A DNA stretch of 64,000 nucleotides from Torymus aiolomorphi (GCA_036365515.1 CM070873.1:222568876-222632875), one strand, 5' to 3'; numbered from the stretch's first letter, positions 23,191-35,880 are shown. Numbers and translations are program-made. The notes: generated by a model not told the origin, from the sequence alone.

Positions 23191-24140
23191 GCTGATCGAA
23201 GACGGGGGGCGACGTATTGCGTCAGAGCGCGTCACGATCGACGCCGCGACAACAGCGCTGAAACTCGAGCGAAATACAAACTCCCACAACCCGTCGAGTC
23301 GATAACGCGCCATAAGCAGCGCCGATTCCCACGTCGTAGCCCCTTCTCGGCATCAGAACTTTGAGAGCCGTTCACGCGCCGAAGAAAAGAAAATATGGGA
23401 TCAACTGCCATTCTCCAGAAGTGCGCGAGCGCGCGCAAGACTCGAGAAGAGTAACGCGATGACTCCTCCGTCGCCGCCGTTGCGGGAGAGGTAGACTCGC
23501 GGCTCTCCTCGCCGACTTCGGGCTCCATAACATCTTGTAGACACTCGGTGACACGTGTTAGCCACAAAGAGTGCATTCACTCATACAGACGCATATAGAT
23601 AGATGTATGTGTATGCTCATCGTTAACGCGGGACGACGTCGCGCGGGTATCTCACGCGGCTGCTGTCGGCGCGTTGCTTCTCCTTTTTCGAAAACGCGCC
23701 GCAGAGTGAATTTCATCCAGTGCGTATATATAACCGGAGGGATAGAGAGGCGCGCGCAATTCGTTTACGGAATATTAAAGTGACTTGTCTTGTCTCGTGG
23801 CTTTTTTTTGGGGATTTTCTGTATTGAGTGGCACGGCTGGGCCTCGCTCGCTCACTGTTCCGCGGAGGTGGTGATTTTTTCGGTTTTTTGTTTTCCGGTG
23901 GCATGATTGATGGCGCCGAGTGTTTATCACGTGAATATGATTTTCACGACTGTTTTTTGAACGAGGCTCGACATTGGAAAAAAAAAACATCGGAAATGGC
24001 AAGGTAATTACTGTCAAAAAATTGATGTTACATAGTTATCATAAAAAAAATTCGAAATCTAATTATAACGAACTTGATTGATCACGTTTAATTACCTCAT
24101 CGAAAATTAAATTATGCAAAATCGTAAAACCCAACGTCAA
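23191..24140. other. CpG-rich island
   Basis: CpG-rich island with GATGGCGCCGAG (about 23909-23920) and a CACGTG E-box near 23930, then an AT-rich tail from about 23970. The frames present are low complexity. No gene is seen. Confidence 0.45.
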
Positions 24141-24143
24141 TTT

Positions 24144-24431
24144 TTAATTAGGAATTTCGTTTAAATTCCCCGCATATCGATCGGCTCGTTTGCCAGAAAG
24201 TACTTTCGGAAAAATTTTAATTTCACACGCATAAAATTTAAATGTTATACCGACCAAATGAATACAGCCATCGGGACGTAAATCACATTTGAATTCCCCT
24301 ATCACTGCATTCCCATCGAATTTTAACGCATCGTCGCATTCCTCGGTACGGCACGTATATACCCACCCTTGCCAAAAATCAAAAATCCATAAAAAAAGGA
24401 GCCACTCGACGATAAGCACGCACACACGCAC
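24144..24431 (-). CDS. Possible coding fragment, cysteine-containing, no ATG start
   Basis: This 95-codon frame reads more like protein than its neighbours. A hydrophobic stretch rich in L/F/W (residues about 5-20) is followed by a segment with spaced cysteines (YTCRTEEC, then FKCDLRPDGC, then FYACEIK) and mixed charged residues. It has no in-frame ATG; the frame begins only at a GTG. If it is real it must be an internal or partial exon, or a broken gene, and I see no convincing splice sites at either end. Its GC content is intermediate and it borders a CpG-rich island. I do not recognise the family. Chance openness remains the default explanation. Confidence 0.18.
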   Translation of the reverse strand: MRVCVLIVEWLLFLWIFDFWQGWVYTCRTEECDDALKFDGNAVIGEFKCDLRPDGCIHLVGITFKFYACEIKIFPKVLSGKRADRYAGNLNEIPN

Positions 24432-25030
24432 GCAGCGGAGCGATCGTTAGTTCCAGCCTGCCGGTGGGCCTCTGCGCTCTCTCGCGAAGCTCATTATCAG
24501 AGCGCGCGTGTCTGTCCCTCTTCTTTCTCTCTCTTCCCGCGCTAATTCGCCGGTCCTCCTCCTCCTCCTAAGCTTCGCCCCTCCACAACTACCTGCTCCC
24601 CCGTAATGCTCGCGAACGCACGAGGAGGCATCTCTCCTCTCCGCATAGCAACACGAGGACTCTCCCGCTGAGGAAAATGTGTGTGCGCGCGCTCGTACGA
24701 CCGTTTGGCGCGAGAGAGAGAGAATAGTGAGGCGTGCGGGGGGGCGCGGATCACGTCCCTTCGCGTGTGTGTAGCGCGCCCGCAGAGGAATCTCGCCGCG
24801 CCGAGTCTCAACGGTTATTCTGCGCGCGGTATATTATACGAAGCTCGCGAGCGAGCGCGTATATATAGTATAGCAGTGCATATATGGGCATCGGAGCAAG
24901 GCTATAGCTTCGACACTCGACGGATGATGAAAATAAATAAGAGGGATGTGGGTCAGCGAAGTGTTTTGGCGAGTTTCGAGGTTTCGACAAATTTTTGGGG
25001 GGTTGGATTTAGTTCGAATGGGGGAGAATT
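24432..25030. other. CpG-rich island
   Basis: CpG-rich island with CCTCCTCCTCCT (about 24556-24568), a GAGAGAGAG run (24711-24723) and TATATATAGTATAG near 24860-24873 that could serve as a TATA-like element. No convincing gene is seen downstream. Confidence 0.45.
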
Positions 25031-25760
25031 TTGACTTGTTGGGGATAAAGCTTTGTGCAAGAATGTGTATTGCTGCAATATCAAAGAAGTTTTTTTTTAA
25101 TTTTTAAAAATTTTATTCTTTTTCGTTGTTAGTCTTTTCCATTTAAAATCAATTAATGTTGAAATGAAAATTTATTTTATATTATAACATAGTTAATTAT
25201 TTTATTTTTATAAAAGTGAATTTTATTATTGGATTAGTGTATTATTCTTTAAATTAACAACAATTTTTATTTTAAAAATATAGTGCAGTTCATGGTCATT
25301 GTATATTTTTTGGAGCAGGCAATTTATTTTACACGGGGCGTAAAAAAGCACTGGTACTGAAATGTGGGTCAACGTTCAAAACATTCCAACCGCTTTTTTT
25401 TTAAAAAGCTTTATCTTACTTAAACTTCCAACTCATTTATAATAATTATTTAAATTTTTTTTTTAAATATCTAGTCGAAAAATGATGTCTATATTATTAC
25501 ATAATTTTCTATGTTCCAGTGTTAGTTAATTAATAAATAATTTTTTGTCAAGTTGAATTATTTATTGTGATAGACCGGCATTATAAATTACAATTTTACT
25601 AAAATAAATCTATAAATTAACTTTTGTTCAATTGTTTCAGTTAATACTAATTTTTTTATTTTATAATACCTACTACACGTTTGAAAAAAAAAATCATCAA
25701 AATGTCACGAAAACTATATGAGGTTTCGAATGAAACTTATTATCCGCGCTAACTATTAAA
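25031..25760. other. AT-rich spacer
   Basis: AT-rich sequence with T and A runs. Nothing recognisable. Confidence 0.6.
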
Positions 25761-26740
25761 AAATGAACAAAAGGGAGCAACAATCAGTGCAAGCGAAGAA
25801 AGCCATTTCTCTCAATAGCAAGGTTATCGTCGCGCGTCCGCCTCCGGCGCGCTCTTCTTCCTCTCCTCCTCTCCCTCGCGCTGCGGCCGCAGTTCAAGGT
25901 GAGCCCAACGGATTCCCGTGCGCGCAAAAAGAGGAGGACCTCTCGCTCTCTCTCTCCCGCCGCTCCTCTCGCGGCTTTCTTTCCGCTCTTCGATTGCAGA
26001 ATGCACGCGAGCGTCGACGACGACGACGGCGAAATAATGCAGCCATCTTCGTGGCTTTCAGCGCGAGATCACCGGATGAAAGCCAAGCCGGTCCCGTCCA
26101 ATTTCGTCCTCGGCTTGTCTCATTTTCTCGCAAAATTAATTTTCGCGTCTTCTTTTTTGTCTGCGCCCTTGCGGTGTGAATGCATGCCTCCGTTAAATTA
26201 GCCGGGCGCTGCAGGTGAAGATACCGCCGCAGATGGTCCATTTATCCGCGACGCTAATATGCATTTAGTGTGAAAAAATTAAGCGGGAGGGCAAAAAGAA
26301 ATGTCAAAAGAAAGTAGTTTAATTAATGTGTCGCCGTCATATGAGTATGCATATCGCGTTCGGCCCGACTTATCGATTAAATGGAAAGTAAACAAATTCG
26401 AAGTATATTTAAAGCCATAAAAAGATAAGATAGCAGGCAGGAAGGAAGAATGAAGTCGAAGCACGTAGCGAATATGCCTTTGTGTACCGCGCACATATTG
26501 GAATGCACGAGAGTAAAATAAAAAAGCTCTAAGTATAAAATTCTTGAAAGTGCAACGATCTACCGATACCGAGACAACTTTATCTTTCTTCGTGATGAAT
26601 CATGTATAAACTGCACAATAAACATATATTTACAAAGTTAAAGAAATATCTCAAATAATATACCTATATATATATACTTCTTTTTATAACAAATCTTTGA
26701 AATTTGTACTCCTATACTTGTATAGGTTATTGAAGTTGAA
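25761..26740. other. CpG-rich island and spacer, Pho/YY1-like GCAGCCATCTT
   Basis: The island contains a short (GAC)n run (about 26013-26030) immediately followed by GCAGCCATCTT (26039-26049), a good YY1/Pho-type core, and CAGGTG and CAGATG E-box words (26213-26236). A donor-like CAAGGTGAGC (25895-25904) stands alone. From about 26250 it is moderately AT-rich. No gene is called. Confidence 0.4.
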
Positions 26741-27239
26741 AATACACGGCGTACCGCCGCACTCCACTCGGCCGTCTCTTATTCCAACCATCATTACTCT
26801 CCCCTATAATTGAAGTAATGAACTTCGCCGCAACTCATTCATGGGCTCTCGGCTCTTCTTGCTATATACGCGGGCTCTCTGTTTACAAACAAACTCGCCG
26901 GCGCTCTTCCCTCTATACATCCCTCGCGGTCTTCGTTCTCTTCCCTCCTCCTTCGCGCGCGCGCGCTTCTTCAAACTTCTCTTTTTACCTCCTCCCACTC
27001 TCCCTCCCGCGCAGCGCTTCATGGTTATTGCATTCTCGTATGTGGTAGATATAGTAGAGTGTGTGTGCTGTCGTGCCCCCACTGCGGCCACCGCCGCCGA
27101 CGACGGTTGAGATTTAAATTCCACTTGGTGCGCGCTAGAGGCCTGGGAAACGACCGAGAGCGCGCGGCGACGCCGACTCTTTCTTTTCTTTCTTTCGCGC
27201 GCCCGCTCTTTCTCTTTCTTTCTCCCTCTTCCTTCGTGT
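26741..27239. other. CpG-rich island
   Basis: CpG-rich and pyrimidine-rich island leading into the CT tracts. Frames of 89-143 residues on both strands are low complexity. Confidence 0.5.
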
Positions 27240-27268
27240 TCTCTCTCTCTCTCTCTCTCTCTCTCTCC
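27240..27268. repeat. (CT)n microsatellite
   Basis: About 14 CT units. It is one of three polypurine/polypyrimidine tracts within 330 bp. Confidence 0.95.
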
Positions 27269-27378
27269 ACACCGCCACCGCGCCTCGATTTATCAGCAGA
27301 AACGGCTCCTCGCTTGCCCCCTTCGTCTGGACCTCCCCCGTAATACGTGTTTCTCTTACTCTCTTGCTCTTTCTCCCG

Positions 27379-27400
27379 CTCTCTCTCTCTCTCTCTCTCT
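27379..27400. repeat. (CT)n microsatellite
   Basis: About 11 CT units, in the same orientation as 27240-27268 and opposite to the GA tract at 27503. Confidence 0.95.
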
Positions 27401-27500
27401 TGCCGTTTCGCTCTTTCTCGCTTGTCGTAAACGTCGCTCCGACCATTCTCGCACATACGGCGTGTCGGCGTGGCTGATTATGTAGCTGGCCGGCCATCGA

Positions 27501-27502
<2 letters not shown>

Positions 27503-27565
<63 letters not shown>
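27503..27565. repeat. (GA)n microsatellite, about 31 units
   Basis: Pure AG/GA repeat. It is complementary to the CT tracts upstream, so the three tracts could pair in a single strand with loops of about 100-235 nt. Confidence 0.97.
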
Positions 27566-27567
<2 letters not shown>

Positions 27568-28200
27568 AGATCTGACCGTTTGTCGAGGTTTTTGCACTAC
27601 GAGCAACGTAACATTCACACACGCGGGCTAGCATTTTTAACGCTCCGTGTTCGCGACTTCCGCGTAAAGCGGTTTAAAGACCTTGCCTCTCGAATTTGAA
27701 ACTCAAGATGTCTAGGATTCGTCAAGTTTTTTACTGTTAGATTATTCTCATCTATTATAAATTAATCAAACACTGCGACACTGCCGTTACTCTGATAGAT
27801 CATAACTATTATATCTGCAACGTAATAACGTCTGTACTTCAATCAAAATTTTATTGAAGTAAACTCGAGAGTAAACTTGAATAATAAATCGTGAAAAAAT
27901 TTCAAATCATTTTGCTAAACTGTCATGATATAATCACGCAATAAGGAGTTAATGTAAATAATATCCATATGAATTTCCATAACTTCACGTGCAATTTAAA
28001 GAACGATCGTAAAATGCCTCTGATTATCTTGTTCACGGACGACAATTTAATTAATTTAAAGCCATTAAATAAATAACGTTTTAAAATTTATACAAACTGA
28101 TTATTAAGATTTAACACGAAAACCAGTTACAACAGCAAGATAAAATGCCAACATTTTCTTTATTGACATTTTCATGTATCATTTCTGCTAACAAGTATAT
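27566..28200. other. Island edge and AT-rich spacer
   Basis: CpG-rich to about 27700, then AT-rich. Nothing recognisable. Confidence 0.5.
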
Positions 28201-28740
28201 AGCCATAACACGGTCGTACACTTATACTCGTTTGGCGCGCGCTTATCGCGATCGTTGCGCATAAGTAAACGACACGTGCCACCGCCGGAGTCAATTCAGC
28301 ACATTTCTCCTCGCTGCGCCAGGCTATGTCGCATACACACACGCAACGATTCCGGATCCCTGCGTGATAATTTTCACGCGCACGCGCCTCAGACGGTTTC
28401 TTCGTTTTCCTCAAACCCTCCCGTTAAAAAAGGCCGCCGCTATGGAACAATTCCGAGTAAAGCACTCGATTGTCGTAGCGCGCGCGTGCCCAAAGTCGAG
28501 CAACCTACCGCAGCCGCTTTGAAGCGCAAAACCGCCAGCCGTACGTGATCGCCGAATGACCGCCGCGCGCGCATGTTTCGCAAACCCATAGAGTCGCAAG
28601 ATTACGAGCGCGCGTGCGCGTGGGTTGTTTTGGGAACCGAGTGTACCCGCCGCAGACTCGGACAATAGATTCTCTTCACTCGGTCACGAACGTGGCTTCT
28701 CGGGGCCCGGCGTGTCGAGCTGTGAGGTTAGTACGTTATG
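28201..28740. other. CpG-rich island with isolated donor-like site
   Basis: CpG-rich island ending with GTGAGGTTAGTACG, where GTTAGT (28727-28732) resembles a splice donor. Without a recognisable upstream promoter or protein this could be a noncoding first exon or coincidence. Minus- and plus-strand frames overlap and are low complexity. Confidence 0.35.
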
Positions 28741-29380
28741 CAAACAGGTTTCCGAAATAATGAAAACATACCAGAAGCATTATTACCAGTCAATAGAACG
28801 GATGTAAACTTCGAGTGGTTCTCAGGGTTTCCTTGAGAGTTTAAGATCTTAATATCAATAAAAGCAATTTTAACTAATATTTAAATATAAATAAAAGATG
28901 ACAAGATCGAAGTAAACTTTTTATAAGATCAAATGTAGTGCAAACATTTCCTTTAATTAAAATTTAATCATGTAAGTTCTTATTGTAAAGAAAAAATATT
29001 ATGAAACAAATTTGTGAGTTGTGAGAATATTTATAACAGCTTTTGTAAGCACAGTTTACGACCTTGAATAATGACAAACTGGGTCAGATTAGTATTACGT
29101 AATTCTGAGGATAGCAAGTCATCAATACAATCAGTAAACAGAACCATTCTTCCTTCTTAACGTAAACACGTGAACTTACCATGTGCTGCTTTCGGCCTAA
29201 ATATTTATTGTATCAATCATTTATGAATTTATTAACTTAATTTTGATTCTTACCGATCACATATATAGGCGGCTATATTTAAGGATATATTAATTTCATA
29301 TTTCATTTTAACATTTTCTTGCAAAATTTAAAATGTTATTATAAATGGCATCGCTAACGACGAGGGTTATTAATGAAGTG
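28741..29380. other. AT-rich spacer
   Basis: AT-rich sequence; nothing recognisable. Confidence 0.55.
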
Positions 29381-30600
29381 TGAAAAATGTGCTACTTTCT
29401 CTCACGCCTTAAAGTTTTCCCAGATATTTAAAAACGAACTACCTACTCCCGCTTGGGAAACTTCTTTACGGAGGCGCGGTCTGATTAATTAGAGAGTGCG
29501 CGGCGACTGAAAAATTGTGATGAATCGACATCTCGATGACTCGGTGCTGAGACTTTCTGCCACGCAAATTGGTCTGTTTTTTGAGGGTTGAAACTAAGGT
29601 CTAAAGGCTCCCGGCGAACGGGAGGATACCTAATTGGTCGTCGCGGGTAGCTTCGACTCCGTAATACCTGTATTTTTCGGATCCCGTAAGATTGAGGCGT
29701 CACAAAAAAAATCTTGAAATCTTTTTCCCTTCGCACGAAAATCGTTAGGATCTCACGAATACGGATACATTAACATTCAAATCGTGCGACAACAGATCAC
29801 TTCCCAATATAAACTTCGAGAATTCATGTAAAGTTGAAGATTCCAGAAGTCAGGTTCTTCGGATTCTTTGTACAGCCCTCGAGATTTCATCCAATAGGAA
29901 TATATTTAAACGCATTTACATTCTCCCGTCGACACATCCTTTCGAAGCGTTTTCATCTTAAGTTTTCCTCCCTGAATTCCTCGACTTCGTTCTTCCTCTC
30001 CCAGCGAAGATCAAACAGGTACTGAAAAAAACGGCTGTAAAGTAATCAAAACTAATCTGGGTAGAAGTGAATTGAAGTATTTTGAAGAGAACCAGTTTAG
30101 CCCCCGAGGCGCGTATACTTCAAGCCCTTTTTCATTTCCCTGCGCGCCGTAGGGAATATAATGGGCTCTTTGTAGGAGGCCCATAACAGCGCCCCGAGAT
30201 GATTACAGACAGAATTCTTCACTTATACTTCGGGCTCCGACGAGTTATTAATGCCACGATAAAAGTCCCGAAGATACACGCACGGCAATCTCGGCCTTCG
30301 TATTACACGGGAGATTCTGACTTCGTATATATATATATATATAACGTGGCAGAGAAGCGCGTATACGCGGACGTGATTAATGAGTTTTTCCGACGCGGCT
30401 ATGAAGACGCGGTTACGTCTGACTTCGGGATTGTACGTTTCTTCTCTTCCCACGAAAGATAATCATCTTTGAAGACTCCGAGGAAAACCACCCTGACTTC
30501 ACTTTAAAGACCGAAGTGTGGTCTTCCTGTTCATGTGACTTCTGACTGGCCACACAACCGTCACCGTGAAGACAATCGAGATGGGATTAAGGAAAAAATA
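29381..30600. other. Moderately GC-rich island with AT microsatellite
   Basis: This island is less GC-extreme than its neighbours. It contains (AT)n at about 30325-30343 and overlapping plus- and minus-strand frames (76-87 residues) centred on it. ACTTCG/CGAAGT words recur across it. No gene is recognised. Confidence 0.45.
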
Positions 30601-31608
30601 AAGATGCTATTCAAGAGTCATTGTATAAAGAATGTCGATTCAAAAGGGCTCCAACAGCGCTGGTTTGTGAAGATTTATGTATTTCGCTGACAGATATGAA
30701 ATTTAAAAATGTTTTGTTAAAAAGAGTTAAATTTAAGTTTATACTTTAAATATATATAAACTTTTGTTTATAACAAATGAATTTGTTTATTAAAAATTAA
30801 TGGTTCGAAAGGAAATAATTCACAAAAATTGTTTGTAGTTGAGTGTGAGAATTCTGGTAGATTCCAGATGTCATTATAATGGTAATTATAGTTATGAAAA
30901 ATTAAGGTTCATCGGCAACCTCGGCTTTTCATTAAAAAAAAAAAAAAAAAACAGAAAAAAAAAAACGAAGTAGGTAGTCATTTCAGTGTGGTAGCGATAG
31001 GGAGGAGACGCTGAGAATACAGTTTTTTCCCCCTTCCGAAATTCCTCACTTTTCAACCCACTCGCTGTAACAGGCGACAAAGGTCGGAAAACTTGAAAAC
31101 CGTCCCGTTTTATCCTTTTCCTCGGCGCTGTGTTGTTCCTTAATTCCGTGCTCGCATATTTTCTGCATTTCACTTCCCTCCACTTCTCGGATCTCTCTTT
31201 TCTTTATTTTTCATCTTCTATTTTTCAGGCGTCTTGTTCTTTTTCCACCGGCTTCCCTCTGAAGTATATTGACCGAGGCCTGTTCCGGATTGGTTGACAG
31301 TGTTTATTTTTGCCGCTGCTCTAAAATAACACACATCGGAAATCTTAACACTTTACCGAAATGGGTGTATGTTTCCAGCTGTATCCAATATGGTGCCGAG
31401 TTTTTAGTGATCCGTCAAATTTAATTTTTTTTATTTCATACAATTAAATTGTTTCTTATTCGAAATTGATTTATTCCGCCTAGTAATGTTCTAAGAAAAT
31501 TATTGAAAGCAACTCTATCTGATAATAATCCTATGGAACTTTGAATTTCATGAAGATAAAGTTTCTAATGAATCGTTTCACACCCTAATGAATTTATTAA
31601 TTAAGGCT
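30601..31608. other. AT-rich spacer with poly(A) and a small GC-rich patch
   Basis: An A-rich run (about 30931-30966) is followed by a GC-richer patch at about 30980-31320, then AT-rich sequence. The 93-residue minus-strand frame starts in the patch and ends past the poly(A) complement. No gene is called. Confidence 0.5.
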
Positions 31609-31702
31609 ACATATGAATCGGCTCATGCAAAGAGGGTGCTTAGATATACGAAAATTCTATATATACGTAACGTCCCTTTTTGCATGAACCGATTCATATA
31701 GG
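31609..31702. mobile_element. Small foldback element
   Basis: The left arm ATATGAATCGGCTCATGCAA with AGAGGG following pairs with the right arm CCCTTTTTGCATGAACCGAT followed by TCATAT, about 27 bp per arm with two or three mismatches and a 35-40 nt loop. Size and structure suggest a very short MITE. No clear target duplication is visible. Confidence 0.6.
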
Positions 31703-32340
31703 AAAGTTTTATAATAAGTAAAGCTAACTTAAAATATTCTCTTATTCTCTTATTCTCAGTTTCAAACGATAGTGTATGTAAAGCAATGACATTGATATTT
31801 CTAAAAATCAATATACAATTTAGCTTATTTGCATATAAAATAATTTTCTAATATTGAGATTATATCTACGTTTTCGTATAATATTTATCCTAATATAATA
31901 AATTAACTTTTGATCTAATAATTTATGAATATATTATACATTTAACAATGTAATAAATAAAACATTTTTAAGGTTAATGACCTTATTTTTTCAATTGTTA
32001 GTCTGCTTAATCGTGGAATTCTCTTACAATAAGCTAGATATCCGTTTTCGCCGTGTATAATTTTGCTAGATAAACAGAATGCGAAAAAATTGAAATCAAA
32101 CACCTGCTATTCTACTAATCCCCAACACTGCAAAATACCTCAGTTGATATTTCTCAACTATTTTTGTACTTTATTTAATTCTTTTTCGAAGTAAAAGAAT
32201 ATACTTCCACTCACTATAAGAAGTATAATTTATTATTTATCATTTCCATCTTTTAAGTTTATGATTTGCCGGTCATTTTACGAAAATAGCTGAATTTCGA
32301 AAGCCAAGATAATAAATCCTAAGCTTTGGATTCATCGTAT
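31703..32340. other. AT-rich spacer
   Basis: AT-rich sequence; nothing recognisable. Confidence 0.55.
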
Positions 32341-33204
32341 AAATCAATACATTCGTCATTTTTACACGGAGCGGCTAAACGTTATAGATACCAATCTATA
32401 TCTACCTACCCGTCCGCATAAACTCCCCATTGAATTAAATATATCGATCCTGTTTCGAGTTTATCCTCGTGTGCTGGCTGCGCATTAAACGAAGTCAGGC
32501 CCACACGCGCGCCAGCGACTTTATTTTCGGCATTCGCTGCCTCGCGCGCGCGAGCAAGCATTTTAAACAAGGGGGAAGCCGAGCACATCCCCGATATTTC
32601 CTATCTATATACGGAATACGCGCACGCGCGTGCATTTCCTCCCCGTTCGCGCTGAGCCGAAAATAAAGGGAGTCTAAACACGCGACTCGCGTGTATATAG
32701 GTGTTTCAAAGTGTTCTCTATACATACGGATGACTTTAGTTGAAGTTTATAAGATACAAGCTAGATGAATTAGCACAGAAGAGTTTTTTCCGGATATTGA
32801 CGCAATGTATTATCAGTAACGTTGAGTTTATTTTGCCATTGAGCCATACAAAATTGTAAATTATAACATTAACCGTAAAAAATTGCTATATTCATTGTTC
32901 AATCGCATTATTTTCATGGGAATAAAAGTCCTCTCATTTTTGTCAAGTATTAAGAGTTAAATAAAATTCTCATGCAACCCCGTAAATTAAATGTAGTGCA
33001 ATATAAAAATACGTCGTAAACTTTGAAAGTGATTTACTAAACTCTTAAAATAAGAAAAGAAAAAATGATTTGAATAACAAACACGTAACGTCAATGCAAG
33101 GGTACTCGTTGTTTTATAAAACAAGCCAAGAAACCCGAACCAACTGCAACGACCTCGTTTCGCGCGTAACATATATATATGCACCAGGCGAGCTGCACTT
33201 AATG

Positions 33205-33205
<1 letters not shown>
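32341..33205. other. Short CpG-rich island (to about 32730) and spacer
   Basis: A small island with GCGCGCGCGAGC (about 32541-32553) and CACGCGCGTGC, followed by AT-rich sequence and the start of the next island at about 33110. No gene is seen. Confidence 0.5.

Positions 33206-33278
<73 letters not shown>
33206..33278. repeat. (CT)n microsatellite, about 36 units
   Basis: Uninterrupted CT repeat, the longest polypyrimidine tract in the window. It is able to form triplex (H-DNA) structures and is a run of GAGA-factor-type sites on the other strand. Confidence 0.97.
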
Positions 33279-33279
<1 letters not shown>

Positions 33280-34090
33280 AGCATTATAAAAACAGTACAA
33301 ACCACGGGGTAATAAAAACTTAATATTCGGACAAAATTTCGCTTCCACGGCCCCTTCGCCAGCTCATATCTACATGCGCCCCTGCTGACGCGAACTCCTC
33401 GTGCTGTTCTTGCACACCCGGGCGATGACGACGACCGGCCAGGCGGACTATTGTTTAGGGTGCTGTACACGCTCTCTGCTGGTGTGTTGCGTGCGCGCGT
33501 GCATGCGCGACTGTATACGTATATATACGGGCTTCGGTCGCGGCGGCGACGTGGCAGCTGTCGGCGGGAAGTAACGTAAATGGACTAATCGATAATGGCG
33601 CCAAACGAACTGCCGAAATGTTCGGGGCTAGCCCGCGGGCAAAAGAGTTGCGGTGAGGATGTGGTTCTGTGCGGGGGCTTCTGATGGTTTCCTGATGGAA
33701 TCTCGGTTCTTACGTAATGACGATTATCGTTTTGTATGGGATTGCGATGATTGCGAAAATTAAAAAAATCTTTTATCGATAATTGAGAATAATCTGTGTT
33801 TATAACAGTTTTAACTTCATCAAAACGTTATAGATGACGTTATATTTAGACTTGCCCTACTTCTTTCCGTTTTGTTTTGAAGGAAGTTTAATGTAGATAT
33901 TAGTAGCCTGAAATGATAAAAACTTCATTTCCTATCACACTTTGATAAAGCTAAAGTTTTTCTCTTCATTTTATAACTCCAGGAAGTCTTATCATAATGA
34001 GTGTTTATACGTTATACAGATAACAGCATTAAATTTTCAGCTTTCTTTTTTTTTAATTGCAATTGATTCATTAATATTATTGCAAAACAC
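33279..34090. other. CpG-rich island with E2F-like palindrome and spacer
   Basis: The island holds GATAATGGCGCCAAACG (about 33592-33607). TGGCGCCA is a perfect palindrome that resembles an E2F core and also includes an ATGGCG word. Sequence after about 33700 is AT-rich. No gene is seen. Confidence 0.4.
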
Positions 34091-34950
34091 ACAACAACCA
34101 CAACCGATCTGCGCTCGCAAGAATCCATCGGTTAACCGCCGATCGCCCGCAGTTTCCGCATTTTCAATGGTCAGCCTTATAAGAACCGCACCTTGTCGTG
34201 CTTGTTCATCTGCTCGCAGGCGGCCTCTTGTTCTCTCTCTCTCTCCTCCCAACTCTTTCTCAACTTCCTTTCGGCATCCTTTTGCCGAGATCCAAGACGC
34301 GCGCGCGCGTGTGTGTCCGCCCAGCGCGCGCGTGCGCACCGGACCCGAAGTGTAGAGCACTTTGCGCTCGGTCCATTCATACCTCGCTGCTTTTCATTGT
34401 CAAAACGCGGCGCCCGCGCGCGCTCGACAGCTTCCTATATATACGTGTAACCCTGTGCGTGTTCCTTTCTGTCCCCGCTATTCATTCATAAATTATCGAA
34501 TTGTACGGAAAGACGACGCTCGTCATCTTTGACGCGTGCGCGCGAGCGAACTCCTCAGAGGCACACCCATGAGCCTCGGTCCTTGCCTGCTTTCTGCGGA
34601 AAACCCGTCACCGTAACCAGAACGAATTTTTCCGTTAGGAATGCCATTTTTTAATGTGTTTTTAAATAGATTCGTACATGCCTTTTTTTAAATGCTGTTT
34701 CAGTGCAATTATCTTATTTTGGCTAAGGTTTCAGTACAGAGCAAGTTAAGGAGACATATGTACAATATAATAAAATAAATGTATTTTTTGCAATTTCTTA
34801 AAATTGTTTGTTATCTAATTAATCACCGCATTAACATTTTTGTTTTATTAATAATGATAAATAATCTTTCAATTATTTAGTTACTTTAGCCGAGTTGCAC
34901 TTATTTCATATAAACAAGCACAAATATATCATAACAAGTACAAAAGTCAC
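34091..34950. other. CpG-rich island (to about 34630) and spacer
   Basis: CpG-rich island with a CT run (34234-34246) and a GCGCGCGCGCGTGTGTGT stretch (about 34300-34317). Overlapping low-complexity frames lie on both strands. AT-rich after 34630. No gene is seen. Confidence 0.5.
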
Positions 34951-35880
34951 CCCACCGACGTACATTTTCTAAGAAGAATCATTTAGCAGACTTATCGCCA
35001 AGTCGAGAGTCCTTGTCGCGCTAGGCACATAGAAACAGTTTCGCAAGTGCACAGCTGTTGCCGCCCGAGCATTTAAACGGTCAACTCTTAGCAGCGCGAG
35101 GGCTATGCTCTTTCTCTCTCTTCCTCCATATATTGTATACGCACACAGACGCATATACGCACAAACGGATACTCTGTGTCTCTGGAGCGAAATCCGCTGA
35201 TAAAAAGGCTTCGCGCCCGCGCGATACTGCGCGCGCCTGGCGACAGCTCTATATATAGCAGAGCCGCGCGCGCGCGCGTGTGTGTATATGTACACGGTAT
35301 ACTCTAGAGTAGGAAAAAGTCATGTTCAACGGTCGGCCCGCACTCATTTCATTGCCCGGCTAGACTCGTGCCTATATAATGCTCCACTCCCCCAAACCGC
35401 TATATGGTGAGTCTGTTATTCCCGCGCTGTTTCGCTTTCAACGGATTGTGTGATAACATCGTCAACGAGAATTTAACTGATTTCTTGAAAGTGGGTGTCT
35501 CGTGTGTTCTGTGCTTTCACGTAATGATTGTGATCTGTACGAGGATTGTGAGAATCGTATATACTCACGTTTGGAAAGCTGGGAAGTCATGTGCAAAAGT
35601 TATATAATTTTAAAATATAACAAAAAGCTTAATAACGTACATTTACTGTTACAGACTGCATTGAAAAATTACAACTTTTTATTTTCTAATGTGCATCGAT
35701 AATCCACAGCATAATATAACTTAAAAGATTTAAAAAATAAAGGGTAAATAAAGAAATGTCTTATTCATCAGGAATTAAAAGCCCAATGAAAACATTCATC
35801 AGTTATCGTCCTATAAATACCACAAGTCTCCATACTTCATTCAACAGTCACCCTATTTATGATCTCCTATTCGTGAAGTT
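34951..35880. promoter_or_regulatory. CpG-rich island with alternating-dinucleotide tract and TATA-like box
   Basis: A strictly alternating pyrimidine-purine run spans 35265-35296 (CG units, then TG, then TA). Downstream is TATATAA (35373-35379), and about 30 bp after it CTATATG followed directly by GTGAGT (35407-35412), a consensus splice-donor word. This could be a promoter with a very short first exon, but there is no supporting protein or acceptor. The sequence is AT-rich after about 35430. Confidence 0.25.
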
